From Mesorhizobium sp. AR02 (lineage in GTDB: Bacteria > Pseudomonadota > Alphaproteobacteria > Rhizobiales > Rhizobiaceae): a stretch of 64,000 nucleotides of DNA. Every line of letters begins with the position of its first letter. Position 1 is the first letter of the stretch. This document shows positions 44,251 through 53,123 of this stretch, piece by piece. Position numbers and translations under genes: made by a program. Where the stretch lies: contig NZ_CP080531.1 in NCBI RefSeq assembly GCF_024746835.1, positions 2,294,001-2,358,000 of the forward strand, given 5' to 3'. A model generated the notes under the pieces. That model was not told the origin of the DNA, did no database searches, and worked only from the letters and a program-made list of their open reading frames with translations.

Positions 44251-45006
44251 ATGCAAACACTGACACCCATCCTCTCGACGGTCACGGCGGCATTTCTCGC
44301 CTCCTTCGTCGAGGTCGTCGAAGCCTTCACCATCGTGCTTGCGGTCGGCGTCACGCGCAGCTGGCGCCCGGCGCTGACTGGCGCCGCATTGGCGCTGGCG
44401 GTGCTGGCGGCGCTGGTTCTGGCGTTCGGACCGCTGCTGGCGCTGGTGCCGATCACCACACTGCAATTCGTCGTTGGCGTGCTGCTGATCCTGTTCGGCA
44501 TGCGCTGGCTGCGAAAGGCCATCCTGCGCAGCGTCGGCGTCATCGCGCTCCATGACGAGGAAGCGGCCTTCTCCAAGGAGACCGCCGCCCTGAACCAGCA
44601 GGCCAATGACCGCCGCGCCGACTACCTCGCCGGGTTGGCGTCGTTCAAGGCGGTGCTGCTCGAGGGCGTCGAGGTGGTGTTCATCGTCATTGCCGTTGGT
44701 GCGGCCCATGGGCAGACGCTGTACGCCAGCCTGGGCGCGCTGGCGGCGTTCGTCCTGGTGATGCTTATCGGCTTGGCGGTCCACCGGCCGCTGGCGCGCG
44801 TGCCGGAGAATGCACTCAAATTCGTGGTCGGGCTGATGCTGACCAGCTTCGGCATCTTCTGGACCGGCGAAGGCATCGGTGCCGATTGGCCGGGCGCCGA
44901 TCTCGCTCTGCTCGCCATCTTCGCCATCGTCGCGCTGGCGTCCTTTGCCATGGTGCGCTGGCTGCGCAGCGCCTACCCCGTATCAGTTGGAGGGCTCGCC
45001 CGATGA
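44251..45006 (+). CDS. Duplicated six-helix membrane protein (COG4280-like)
   Basis: 251 residues. Two similar halves: AAFLASFVEVVEAFTIVLAVG and SFKAVLLEGVEVVFIVIAVG each place E-x-x-E at the start of a helix, in the manner of cation exporters of the GDT1 or LysE superfamilies. A cytosolic loop with many acidic and Gln residues (about 90-130) joins them. Transport of a divalent cation is plausible but unproven. ATG 44251 has AGGAAG 7 bases upstream. It overlaps the next gene by 4 bp. Confidence 0.68.
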   Translation: MQTLTPILSTVTAAFLASFVEVVEAFTIVLAVGVTRSWRPALTGAALALAVLAALVLAFGPLLALVPITTLQFVVGVLLILFGMRWLRKAILRSVGVIALHDEEAAFSKETAALNQQANDRRADYLAGLASFKAVLLEGVEVVFIVIAVGAAHGQTLYASLGALAAFVLVMLIGLAVHRPLARVPENALKFVVGLMLTSFGIFWTGEGIGADWPGADLALLAIFAIVALASFAMVRWLRSAYPVSVGGLAR

Positions 45007-45218
45007 ACGCCATTCGTCTTGTTGCCAGGGAATTCTTCGGCATGTTCGTCGATGATGGCAATCTGGCGCTGCTGGCGCTGGTGCTGGTGGCCGCTGTCGC
45101 GGCGGCGGTGAAGCTGCTGTCCCTGCCGCCGCTGCTCGGCGGCGCGCTGCTGCTGGTCGGTTGCCTCGCCATCCTGCTGCAAAGCGTTCGCCGCGCGGCA
45201 CGCGGGGCTAATCGGTAA
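45003..45218 (+). CDS. Small membrane protein coupled to the preceding gene
   Basis: 71 residues: a basic N terminus, then a hydrophobic core (about 20-60) that could form two membrane spans, and an Arg-rich end. Its ATG overlaps the TGA of the six-helix protein gene, so the pair is translated together. No family is recognised; it may be an accessory to the transporter-like protein. Confidence 0.6.
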   Translation: MNAIRLVAREFFGMFVDDGNLALLALVLVAAVAAAVKLLSLPPLLGGALLLVGCLAILLQSVRRAARGANR

Positions 45219-45293
45219 AGACGGCTCGCATACTTGGTGTCGTTTCGCTCCCGGAACGATGCCCCATCTCGGAGGCTTATCTCGCCCTTTGCG

Positions 45294-45352
45294 TCGTCAT
45301 CCTCGGGTCTACGCTGCGTCGCTTCGCTCCTTGCTTCGCCCGTGGATGACGA
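45294..45352. repeat. Intergenic repeat with TCGTCATCC ends
   Basis: TCGTCATCC (45294-45302) and GGATGACGA (45344-45352) are exact inverse copies 41 bp apart, enclosing CTGCGTCGCTTCGCTCC. This is a common form of dispersed repeat in Mesorhizobium spacers. It sits between convergent genes and may act as a two-way terminator. Confidence 0.6.
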
Positions 45353-45364
45353 AGGTGGGGAACG

Positions 45365-46246
45365 CTATCCCTTGAAAGGCGGCAGGGTCAGGCCCTTGAC
45401 GCCGACGTCGAGCGCGAACAGCCCACCCGGATTCTTCTGGCGAACGAAATGGCTGGCCGGGCGCTTGAGCACGGCGGAGGTGACATAGAGGATGTCGAGG
45501 TCCTTGCCGCCGAATTCGCAGCAGGTCGGCAGGTCAGTCGGAAGCTGCACGGTCTGCATCAGCTCGCCGTCCGGATCGTAACGACAGACCTTGCCGGTCA
45601 CCGGAATGGTCACCCAGTAGCAGCCCTCGGCGTCGACCGTGGCGCCATCGGCGACGCCGCCGGTCACCGTCATGTCGATGAAGGTGTGGCGGTTCTCGAT
45701 GTCACCGGTGGCGGGATCGAAATCATAGGCCCAGACCGCTCCGGCATGGCTGTCGGAGAAATACATGGTTTTCGAATCCGGGCTCCACGCCAACCCGTTG
45801 GAGCAGCCGATGCCGTCGATCATCTTGTGCACCGAGAGGTCGGGGTCGAGGCGGTAGAGCGCGCCGATGAATTCGATCGGCCGGCCCGGCACCTCGAACA
45901 TCGAGCCCGACCAGAAGCGCCCTTGGCGGTCGGGCTTGCCGTCGTTGAAACGGGTCTTTGGCATATGCGCTTCGGGGTCGACGATCACCTCGAACGTGCC
46001 GGTCGCCGGATCGAAGAAATGGAAGCCGTTGGCCATGGTCAGCACGAGGCCGCCCTTTTCGCGCAGGCCAAGGCAGCCTAGATATTCTGGTGTGGCGAAG
46101 ACCTCATCCTTGCCGGTCGCGGGATCGTAGCGGTGGATCAGCTTCTTCCAGATGTCGATCCACCACAGCACGCCGGCCTTGGGATCCCACAGCGTGCCTT
46201 CGCCGAGTTCGGCCCTGGCGTCGACGACACAAGAAATTTCGACCAT
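45365..46246 (-). CDS. SMP-30/gluconolactonase family lactonase
   Basis: 293-residue six-bladed beta-propeller that hydrolyses sugar lactones. Motifs: ELGEGTLWDPKAGVLWWIDI at the N terminus holds the first metal Glu, and later blades show RFNDGKPDRQGRFWSGSM (Asn ligand) and SNGLAWSPDSKTMYFSDS (second Asn and Asp). It has no signal peptide, so it acts in the cytoplasm. It starts 2 bp after the permease gene, making it the last gene of the importer operon, and suggests a sugar is oxidised to a lactone before opening. Confidence 0.9.
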   Translation of the reverse strand: MVEISCVVDARAELGEGTLWDPKAGVLWWIDIWKKLIHRYDPATGKDEVFATPEYLGCLGLREKGGLVLTMANGFHFFDPATGTFEVIVDPEAHMPKTRFNDGKPDRQGRFWSGSMFEVPGRPIEFIGALYRLDPDLSVHKMIDGIGCSNGLAWSPDSKTMYFSDSHAGAVWAYDFDPATGDIENRHTFIDMTVTGGVADGATVDAEGCYWVTIPVTGKVCRYDPDGELMQTVQLPTDLPTCCEFGGKDLDILYVTSAVLKRPASHFVRQKNPGGLFALDVGVKGLTLPPFKG

Positions 46247-46248
46247 GG

Positions 46249-47217
46249 TCAGCCCTCTTTTCTGCGCAGCTTGCCGCCGAGACCGGCAAAGGTTTCGCTG
46301 CCTATCGAGACGGTAAGCAGGATCACCGCGCCATAGACGATGAGCAGCGCGCCGCTCGACAGGTTCAATGCAGGCAGCAGGCCGGTGAGGATGGTCAGCA
46401 CCATGGCACCGGCTACGGTGCCGAGATAGTGGCCGCTGCCGCCGAGGATGGAGGCGCCGCCGATGGCGACCGCGGCGATCGAGGTGAACAGATAGGCGTC
46501 GCCCATGCCGAGATAGGCCTGGCCGGAATAGCCGGTCAAAAGCATGCCGGCGAAGGCGGCGGTGAGGCCTGAGATGACATAAGTCAGGATGGTGGTGCGC
46601 GCCGTCGGCACGCCGGAGAATTCGGCGACGGTGGCGCTAGTGCCGAGCGCATAGAGATGGCGGCCGAACGCGGCCTTGGAAAGCAGCAGCGTGGCCACCA
46701 GCGCCAGCACCAGCCAGATCAGCGCGATGACCGGAAACCCGCCGACGCGTCCGACCGACAGGAACTGGATCAGGGCCGGCGCCGAGGGGGTCGGCGAGCC
46801 GCCGGTCAACACCAGGATCAGGCCTTGCAGGATGACGTTGGTGGCCAGCGTCATGATGATCGGCGGCACGCCGAATTGAGCAACGCCGACGCCGTTGATC
46901 AGGCCGATGAAAGCACCGCCGCCAAGCAGCAGCGGCATGACCCAGACCAGCGGCAGATCCTGCCCGCCGCACAGCAGCGCCATGATGATGGCCGCTGAGT
47001 TCAGCACCCAGGGCACCGACAGGTCGATGCCGCCGCCGATGATGACGAAGGTCTGGCCGAGCGCGACGATGCCGACGAAGGCGGCCAGCACCACGGTCGA
47101 GCGCATGTTGGAGACCGACAGGAAGCCCGGCGAGAACAAAGCCGTGACCAGGAGCAGCACGACCATGCCGGCATAGGCAAGCACGATGAGGCGGTTGCGG
47201 GCGAGGAAGGCGCTCAT
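46249..47217 (-). CDS. Sugar ABC transporter permease 2
   Basis: 322-residue RbsC-family permease with 8-10 hydrophobic helices. VIIGGGIDLSVPWVLN is the family loop, GVPPIIMTLATNVILQG the second, and YALGTSATVAEFSGV the ATPase-coupling region. The start MSAFLARN at 47217 overlaps the upstream permease stop by 4 bp; the longer frame is a shadow of that gene. With its neighbour it makes a heterodimeric channel. Confidence 0.9.
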   Translation of the reverse strand: MSAFLARNRLIVLAYAGMVVLLLVTALFSPGFLSVSNMRSTVVLAAFVGIVALGQTFVIIGGGIDLSVPWVLNSAAIIMALLCGGQDLPLVWVMPLLLGGGAFIGLINGVGVAQFGVPPIIMTLATNVILQGLILVLTGGSPTPSAPALIQFLSVGRVGGFPVIALIWLVLALVATLLLSKAAFGRHLYALGTSATVAEFSGVPTARTTILTYVISGLTAAFAGMLLTGYSGQAYLGMGDAYLFTSIAAVAIGGASILGGSGHYLGTVAGAMVLTILTGLLPALNLSSGALLIVYGAVILLTVSIGSETFAGLGGKLRRKEG

Positions 47218-48242
47218 TGGACGCGGTTCCTTGCGGCTTTCTCGGCGACGGAACTGGCCAGCACCGAGAGCAGCAGGATGACGCCGGACGCGACCGGCTG
47301 CCAGTAGCTCGACACATGCAGGACAAAGACGAGATTGCCGATAAGAGTGAGCACGAAGGCGCCGATCAGGGTGCCGGCGAGATGGCCACGGCCGCCGAAC
47401 AGGCTGACGCCGCCGATGACGGCTGCAGCCACCGAGGGCAGGATATAGTCCTTGCCGATGGTCGGCGAGCCGGCGCCGGTCTGCGTCACCAGAAACAGCG
47501 CCGCTCCGGCCGCGAACAGGCCGGACAGGCCGTAGGTGATGAGGTTGACGCGGGTGATCGAGACGCCGGACAGGAAGGCCGATTTCTCGTTGGAGCCGGT
47601 CGCCTGAATGGCAATGCCGACGCGGGTCGCGCGAAACCACCACCAGAACAAAAGCAGCGCCAGCAGCATCCAGACCGGGCTGGTCAGGCCGAGGAGTTGT
47701 GCGGAGGCGAAGCCGACCCACCAGCCGGGAATGCTACCGCCATCCGTCGGCAGGATGATCATGGCGACGCCGTTAAGGATCGACCAGGTGGCGAGCGTCA
47801 CCAGGAAGGGCTGCAACTTGAGCAGCGAGATCAGCAGGCCGTTGAGCGCGCCGATGAGGAAACCTAGCGCGAGTATGGCCAACGTCCAGAGTGCGGTCGT
47901 CGCGGGATCATCGGTAAAGCGCGTCGCCGCGATCACCGTGCCGAGGCTGATCATGCCGCCGATCGACAGGTCGATGCCGCCGCGCACCAGCACGATGGTC
48001 TGTCCGGTTGCCGCCAGCATCAGCGTCATCGCCGCCGCTGTATCGAGATTGAGCTCGTCCAGCGTGAAGACGCCGGACTGCAGGCTGCCGTAGATGGCAA
48101 CGATCAAGGCCAGCATCAGGCAGGCAACGAGGAACGGCGCGCGGTCGAGCAAGCGGCCGCGCCAGTCGATAGCTGGCGAGCCTGACTTCGTTTCAGCCGG
48201 CCTCTGTGCCATGTCTACAGCTTGCTCCGCGGACATAACCAT
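47214..48242 (-). CDS. Sugar ABC transporter permease 1
   Basis: 342-residue RbsC-type permease. LVRGGIDLSIGGMISLG, QPFLVTLATWSILNGVA, IQATGSNEKSAFLSGV and AAVIGGVSLFGGRGH are all present. It is distinct in sequence from permease 2, so the two form a hetero-pair. Start at 48242 with an inner ATG two codons on; only 3 bp separate it from the ATPase gene stop. Confidence 0.9.
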   Translation of the reverse strand: MVMSAEQAVDMAQRPAETKSGSPAIDWRGRLLDRAPFLVACLMLALIVAIYGSLQSGVFTLDELNLDTAAAMTLMLAATGQTIVLVRGGIDLSIGGMISLGTVIAATRFTDDPATTALWTLAILALGFLIGALNGLLISLLKLQPFLVTLATWSILNGVAMIILPTDGGSIPGWWVGFASAQLLGLTSPVWMLLALLLFWWWFRATRVGIAIQATGSNEKSAFLSGVSITRVNLITYGLSGLFAAGAALFLVTQTGAGSPTIGKDYILPSVAAAVIGGVSLFGGRGHLAGTLIGAFVLTLIGNLVFVLHVSSYWQPVASGVILLLSVLASSVAEKAARNRVQ

Positions 48243-48245
48243 GCC

Positions 48246-49748
48246 TCAAGCCGCCTTGGTTTCAAGCATGGCGGCGCGCAAAATCTGCTCCTCCGCGATA
48301 TGATCCCCCTCCAGCGTCGCGGCGATACGGCCGTTGCGCATGACCAGCACACGGTCGGCGACATGGACGAGTTCCGGCATGTCGCTGGAATGGAACAAGA
48401 TCGCGTAGCCCTTGGCCGCGAGATCCCGCATCAGCTGGAAGATCTCGCCCTTGGTGCCGACATCGACGCCGCGCGTCGGATCGTAGAGCAACAGCACGCG
48501 CGCCTCGGTAAGCAGCATCTTGCCGAAGATCACCTTCTGCTGATTGCCGCCGGACAGAGTGCCGGCAAGCTGTTCCGGCGTGCCGGCCTTGATGCGCAGG
48601 AAGTCGACCATCTCCTTGACCAGGGCGGCCTCCTTTTGCCGGCTGAGCAAGCCGTTTTCAGTAAAGCGCTTGATGACCGACAGCGTCAAATTCTCGCGCA
48701 CGCTCTTGGTCAGCAGCAAGCCCTGCCCGCGCCTGTCTTCCGGCACCAGCGCAATGCCGTCCTTGCCGGTCAACGCCTGGCGCGGATTGCCGATCGAGGT
48801 GGGCTTGCCCCAGAGTTCGATGGTGCCGCTCGCTTTAGTGGCGCCAAACAGCGACTGGAACAATTCGCGCTGACCGTGGCCTTGCAGGCCGCCGACGCCG
48901 AGAACTTCGCCCTCGCGCAGTGCGAAGTCGACGCCGGAAAGGCGACTGCCGCTCGAAAACCCTTTTACCCTTAGCGCGATGCGATCGGTCGCTGTCGACA
49001 CGCGCTCGGGATAGAGCCGATCGAGATGGCGGCCGATCATCTGGGTGACGATCTCGTTGTCGGAGACGGCATTGGCCTCATGCGCCGCGATGGTGCTGCC
49101 ATTGCGGAATATGGTCAGCCGGTCGGCGATGGCGCGCACTTCGGCCATGCGGTGCGAGATGAAGATGACCAGCCTGCCTTCGGCGGCCAGTTGCCGGGTG
49201 AGCTTGAGCAGCCATTCGGCCTCCCGCGCCGGCAGCGCCGAGGTCGCCTCGTCGAGGATCAGGATGCGCGGGTCCTTGGCCAGGCCCTTGGCGATCTCGA
49301 CGATCTGCCGTTCGGCCAGCGTCAGCCGTCGGAGTTCCTGGTCGGGGCGCAGTGCCGGGAAATTGTACTTTTCGAGCAGCGCCAGCGTCTTGCGGCGCAT
49401 TTCGCCACGATTGACGGTGCGCAGCAGGGTTCGCGGCTCGTGGCGGAACCAGATGTTTTGTTCGACGCTGAGATCGGGGATCAGCGACAGTTCCTGGAAG
49501 ACGGCGGCGATGCCGCGTGCCTGGGCGGCATCCGGATTGGCCGGGCGATAGTCCTGGCCATCGACCGTGATCGAGCCGCCATCATGCCGAACCGCGCCCG
49601 ACAGGATCTGGATGAAGGTGCTTTTGCCCGCGCCGTTCTCGCCGAGCAGGGCGTGCACTTCGCCGGCGCGGGCGCTGAATGTCGCCTCGCTCAGCGCGAC
49701 AATGCCGCCATAGCGTTTGGACAGGCCGTTGACGGTGACGAGGTCCAT
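48246..49748 (-). CDS. Sugar ABC transporter ATP-binding protein, two fused domains
   Basis: 500 residues, two nucleotide-binding domains as in RbsA/XylG. First domain: Walker A GENGAGKST (about 38-46), signature LTLAERQIVEIAKGL, Walker B ILILDEATSAL. Second domain: variant P-loop GLQGHGQRELF, signature SGGNQQKVIFGK, and LLLYDPTRGVDVG, the expected degenerate site. ATG 49748 chosen by homology (MDLVTVNGLSKRYGG). It sits between the binding proteins and the permeases. Confidence 0.93.
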   Translation of the reverse strand: MDLVTVNGLSKRYGGIVALSEATFSARAGEVHALLGENGAGKSTFIQILSGAVRHDGGSITVDGQDYRPANPDAAQARGIAAVFQELSLIPDLSVEQNIWFRHEPRTLLRTVNRGEMRRKTLALLEKYNFPALRPDQELRRLTLAERQIVEIAKGLAKDPRILILDEATSALPAREAEWLLKLTRQLAAEGRLVIFISHRMAEVRAIADRLTIFRNGSTIAAHEANAVSDNEIVTQMIGRHLDRLYPERVSTATDRIALRVKGFSSGSRLSGVDFALREGEVLGVGGLQGHGQRELFQSLFGATKASGTIELWGKPTSIGNPRQALTGKDGIALVPEDRRGQGLLLTKSVRENLTLSVIKRFTENGLLSRQKEAALVKEMVDFLRIKAGTPEQLAGTLSGGNQQKVIFGKMLLTEARVLLLYDPTRGVDVGTKGEIFQLMRDLAAKGYAILFHSSDMPELVHVADRVLVMRNGRIAATLEGDHIAEEQILRAAMLETKAA

Positions 49749-49815
49749 GAATGCGCCTTCGAAAAGCTCTCCCGACATCTTGCGATGCCGGGAGACAGGG
49801 TCGTGGTTTAAGATG

Positions 49816-50883
49816 TTACTTGCTGCCGGCCGCTTCCGCAGCGGTGATCTCGACCCAGTCGGGCGTGATCGGTAGCGTCAGGCCGGGGGCCTGGTCGGGG
49901 AAGGCATTTTCGCCAATCGCGATCTTGATCATCTTGGTGCCGGGATAAAGCTTGGACTCGAAGGGATCGGTGGTGACGAAATCACCCTTGACGGAGACCG
50001 AACGCTCGGCCGGCTTCTTGCCGGTGTCGAGGATGTCGACCGCCAGCTTGATCGCTTCCGAGGAGAGATAGGCCGGATTGGAGCCAAGGATGCACTTGGC
50101 GCCTTGCGTCTGCGCGCAGGTGACGGCGGCGACATTGTAGGAGAAGCCGACGACCGGAACGATCGGCCGGCCGGCATCCTTCAGCGCCTGGATGGCGCCG
50201 GAGCCGTAGCCTTGCGTCATGATGCCGTCGATCTTCGGATTGGCGGCAAGCAGTGCCGCGACACCCGACTGTTCCGGACCGAGTGCGTAGTTGCCGTTGT
50301 AGTAGCCGACGACCTTTATGTCGGGATATTTGGCCAGCACCTTCTCATAGCCCCCCTGCAGCTGCGACGAGATCGGCGCGCCGGCAAGGCCGCGGTCGAG
50401 GATGATGTTGCCCTTGCCGCCGAGCTGCGTTGCCATCCATTCGGCCATGACGGAGGGGATGCGGTCCCAGTCGGAAGCGACGGCGTAGGCGCAAGGTTCG
50501 GTCACCACCTGGTCGAAGCTGATGACGACGATGCCGGCGTCACAGGCCTTCTTGATGGTCGGGTTGAGTGCTGAATCCGAACCGGCATCGACGAGGATGG
50601 CGTCCGGCTTCTGGCGGATGATGTTGTTCAGCGAGTTGATCTGCGCCTGAACGGTGTTCTCGACATTCTCGATCTTGAGGTCGACGCGGCCTTTCAGCGG
50701 CCCTTTGTTCACCGACACGGTGGCGACACGCTCCATCTGCTGACGCCAGTCATTGCCGACGAAATTGTTCGAGAGATAGATGGTGTAGGGCTTCTTGTCC
50801 TCGGTTTGGCCGGCCTGCATGCCGATTGCCATCATGGTGGCGGCAAGTGCGGCAAGGCCGATGTTACGGCTCAACGTTTTCAT
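49816..50883 (-). CDS. Sugar ABC transporter substrate-binding protein, paralogue 2
   Basis: 355-residue periplasmic protein: signal peptide to about residue 27, GQTEDKKPYTIYLSNNFVGNDW at the mature start, then a type 1 periplasmic binding fold. Cys residues in KKACDAG, TEPCAYA, AVTCAQ and GAKCILG are at conserved spots shared with the next gene and could form two disulfides. GGAGGAGAAA lies before ATG 50883. It looks like a tandem copy of the protein encoded at 50949-52013, with about two thirds of residues alike by eye. Confidence 0.88.
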   Translation of the reverse strand: MKTLSRNIGLAALAATMMAIGMQAGQTEDKKPYTIYLSNNFVGNDWRQQMERVATVSVNKGPLKGRVDLKIENVENTVQAQINSLNNIIRQKPDAILVDAGSDSALNPTIKKACDAGIVVISFDQVVTEPCAYAVASDWDRIPSVMAEWMATQLGGKGNIILDRGLAGAPISSQLQGGYEKVLAKYPDIKVVGYYNGNYALGPEQSGVAALLAANPKIDGIMTQGYGSGAIQALKDAGRPIVPVVGFSYNVAAVTCAQTQGAKCILGSNPAYLSSEAIKLAVDILDTGKKPAERSVSVKGDFVTTDPFESKLYPGTKMIKIAIGENAFPDQAPGLTLPITPDWVEITAAEAAGSK

Positions 50884-50948
50884 GATTTTCTCCTCCCATT
50901 TTTCGTTTCGAAATAGCGGCGCCCAAACGGCGCCTTGCATCTATCAAA

Positions 50949-52013
50949 TCAGGTTCCCGAAGCCTCCTTGGGCGTGATCTCGACCCAGCTCGGCGATACC
51001 GGTAAGGAAAGGCCTGGCGCCAGGTCGGGGAATACGGTCTTGCCCAATTCGATCTTCACCGCCGAGGAATTCGGGGCGTATTTGGCATCGACCATATCCG
51101 TGGTCAGGCCCGGTGAATTGAACAGCACGGTGGTGTCGGCCGGCTTCTTGCCGGTGTCCAATATGTCGACGGCGAGCTTGATCGCCTCGGCCGACAGCGA
51201 GGGCGGATTGGCGCCCAGCCAGCATTTGGCGCCCTTGGTCTCAGCGCAGGTAACGCCGGTGCCGTTGAAGGCAGCGGCGACGACCGGCACCATCGGCCGG
51301 TCGGCATTCTGCAGCGCCTTGATGGCGCCGGTGCCATAGCCCTGCGAGAAGATGCCGTCGACCTCAGGATGGGCGGCAAGCAGGCTGGCGACGCCTTCCT
51401 GTTCCGGGCCGGCAGCGTAATTGCCGTTGAAGTAGCCGACGACCTCGATGCCGGGATATTTCTTCAGTACGGCGCCGAAATTCTTCTCGAACTGCTCGGA
51501 AATGGGAGCGCCGGCGAGGCCGCGATCCATGAAGACCTTGCCCTTGCCGCCGAGGATGGAGGCCATCCATTCCGCCTGGTTGTTGGCCATGATGTCGAAA
51601 TCGGAATGCATCTTGTAAGCGCATTCGGCTGAGACGGTCTGGTCGAAACTGACGACGATGATGCCGGCATCGCAGGCCTTCTTGATGGTCGGATTGAGCG
51701 CTTCCGCCGACGAGGCATCGATGAGGATCGCGGCCGGCTTCTGGCGGATGATGTTGTTCAGCGAATTGATCTGCGCCTGGACGGTGTTCTCGGCATTTTC
51801 GATCTTGAGGTCGACACGGCCCTTCAGCGGCCCCTTGTTGACCGCGACATTGGCGACGCGCTCCATCTGCTGGCGCCAGTCATTGCCGACGAAATTGTTC
51901 GAGAGATAGATGACGTAGGGTTTTTGGGTCGCGGTATGGCCAGGCATCGCAGCCATCGAGACTGCGAACCCGGCCAGCGCCACGAAGCCGGCGCACACGC
52001 TCCTCAATTTCAT
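50949..52013 (-). CDS. Sugar ABC transporter substrate-binding protein, paralogue 1
   Basis: 354 residues, first gene of the importer operon. Signal peptide up to about GHTATQ, then KPYVIYLSNNFVGNDW as in its neighbour. The proteins diverge most at the C-terminal lobe (FNSPGLTTDMVDAKYAPNSS against KGDFVTTDPFESKLYPG) and in substrate-facing loops, which suggests different or overlapping ligands. It has the same four Cys positions. The promoter at 52086-52114 carries a LacI-type operator over the -10 box. Confidence 0.88.
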   Translation of the reverse strand: MKLRSVCAGFVALAGFAVSMAAMPGHTATQKPYVIYLSNNFVGNDWRQQMERVANVAVNKGPLKGRVDLKIENAENTVQAQINSLNNIIRQKPAAILIDASSAEALNPTIKKACDAGIIVVSFDQTVSAECAYKMHSDFDIMANNQAEWMASILGGKGKVFMDRGLAGAPISEQFEKNFGAVLKKYPGIEVVGYFNGNYAAGPEQEGVASLLAAHPEVDGIFSQGYGTGAIKALQNADRPMVPVVAAAFNGTGVTCAETKGAKCWLGANPPSLSAEAIKLAVDILDTGKKPADTTVLFNSPGLTTDMVDAKYAPNSSAVKIELGKTVFPDLAPGLSLPVSPSWVEITPKEASGT

Positions 52014-52085
52014 GGTCTTCCTCCCTAGTGTTTCCTGCCCAGCCGGTGATGGACTGCGCCATCTTGATCGGATGAAGACGACAAA

Positions 52086-52114
52086 TTGATACCGGTACCA
52101 ATTGCAAATGTCAA
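52086..52114 (-). promoter_or_regulatory. Sigma-70 promoter with LacI-type operator, importer operon
   Basis: On the minus strand: -35 TTGACA (52114-52109), 17-bp spacer, -10 TATCAA (52091-52086). The near-perfect palindrome TTGATACCGGTACCAA (52086-52101) overlaps the -10, a classical repressor position. The same promoter-operator layout recurs at 58701-58730. Confidence 0.75.
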
Positions 52115-52211
52115 TTTGACGTGACCCTCCCAAGGCTGCGTCCGCGAGCAGGATTCGCCGGATTTCCTCCCTTGCGACGTCTCTCGTGGCCGGCACTTCA
52201 GCCTAACTATC

Positions 52212-52230
52212 ATGCTATTATAATTTTATG
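52212..52230. promoter_or_regulatory. ATTATAAT-type operator upstream of the importer operon
   Basis: ATGCTATTATAATTTTATG with palindromic core ATTATAAT (52217-52224), about 200 bp upstream of the binding-protein gene and 47 bp after the GntR gene stop. It shares GCTATTATAA with the sites at 53063 and 57372. Probable GntR/HutC binding site. Confidence 0.5.
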
Positions 52231-52276
52231 AGCCTGTCTATGCGACCGCGGCAGAAAATGCCGACTCCGGCGCGCT

Positions 52277-53041
52277 TCAGGACAGGTCGTTGGGCGCGTC
52301 GTAGGTGATGCTGAAAATATCGGCGGGGTGGCGGGCAACGGAGAATTCGATGCTGCGCTGGTCCGCCGACTGATAGAGCATTTCAACTGTCAGCACCGGA
52401 CTGCCGAGTGTGATGCCGAGGTCGGCGGCAACAGCCTCGTCGGCGATCTCGGCGCGCACTGTGACATGCGCCACGTCGAGCCGCAGGCCGAGATGTTTCT
52501 GCACCGAGCGAAAGATCAGCACGTCGGAAAAGTCTTCCCGCTTCAGGCGCGCGCCGATGTCGGGCGGGAAATAGGTGGTGATCTGCGCCTTCCTCTGCTC
52601 GCCGATCGACAGCACGCTGCGCAGGCAATAGCCGGCCTCGTCCTTGCCCATGCCGAAATGGCGCTGGAGCACGGGCGAAACCTCCTTGCGATAGGATTTC
52701 ACCGTCAGTTCAGCGTCCTTGGTGAAGGCCGCCATGTCGGCGAAATTCTTGAACTTCCAGCTCAGATTGACCGACGGGCTGCGCGCCGCGACCACGGCCG
52801 GCTTGGCCGAGCGCTTCCGGATCAGGCCATCGGCCTCGAGGTCGCGCAGCGCCTGGCGAACCGTGATCAGGCTGACGCCGAAATGCTCGGCAATGGTCGC
52901 TTCCTTCGGCAGCTCGCCGCCGACGGGGAAGGTGCCGTTGCCGATCGGCTCGCGCAATATATCGGCGAGCTGGCGATAGAGCGGGCCGTTGGCGCGGCCA
53001 AGTGTACGCCTGGGAAGACTGTCGATGGTGGGATGGTCCAT
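52277..53041 (-). CDS. GntR/HutC-family regulator with UTRA domain
   Basis: 254 residues. Winged helix-turn-helix (YRQLADILREPIGNGTF... ATIAEHFGVSLITVRQALRDL, about 22-75) and a C-terminal UTRA effector domain of the HutC subfamily, with the fold ending SIEFSVARHPADIFSI. The linker contains SLSVNLSWKF-like residues in place of the common RGSGTFV. Two sets of candidate sites lie around it: its own promoter (53063-53082) and the importer's (52212-52230). It probably senses a sugar acid or phosphorylated intermediate of this cluster. Confidence 0.9.
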   Translation of the reverse strand: MDHPTIDSLPRRTLGRANGPLYRQLADILREPIGNGTFPVGGELPKEATIAEHFGVSLITVRQALRDLEADGLIRKRSAKPAVVAARSPSVNLSWKFKNFADMAAFTKDAELTVKSYRKEVSPVLQRHFGMGKDEAGYCLRSVLSIGEQRKAQITTYFPPDIGARLKREDFSDVLIFRSVQKHLGLRLDVAHVTVRAEIADEAVAADLGITLGSPVLTVEMLYQSADQRSIEFSVARHPADIFSITYDAPNDLS

Positions 53042-53062
53042 GTGCCTCTTCGCGCCTGTGTC

Positions 53063-53082
53063 GAAGCTTTTATAATAGCTTC
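53063..53082. promoter_or_regulatory. Near-palindromic operator upstream of the GntR gene
   Basis: GAAGCTTTTATAATAGCTTC (18 of 20 positions symmetric), 22 bp before the GntR ATG on the minus strand. TATTAT on that strand can serve as its -10, so binding would autoregulate the gene. Confidence 0.6.
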
Positions 53083-53123
53083 CTGCGCCCGAGGCTAGGC
53101 AAGGCCGTTGACGATCAACCGTC

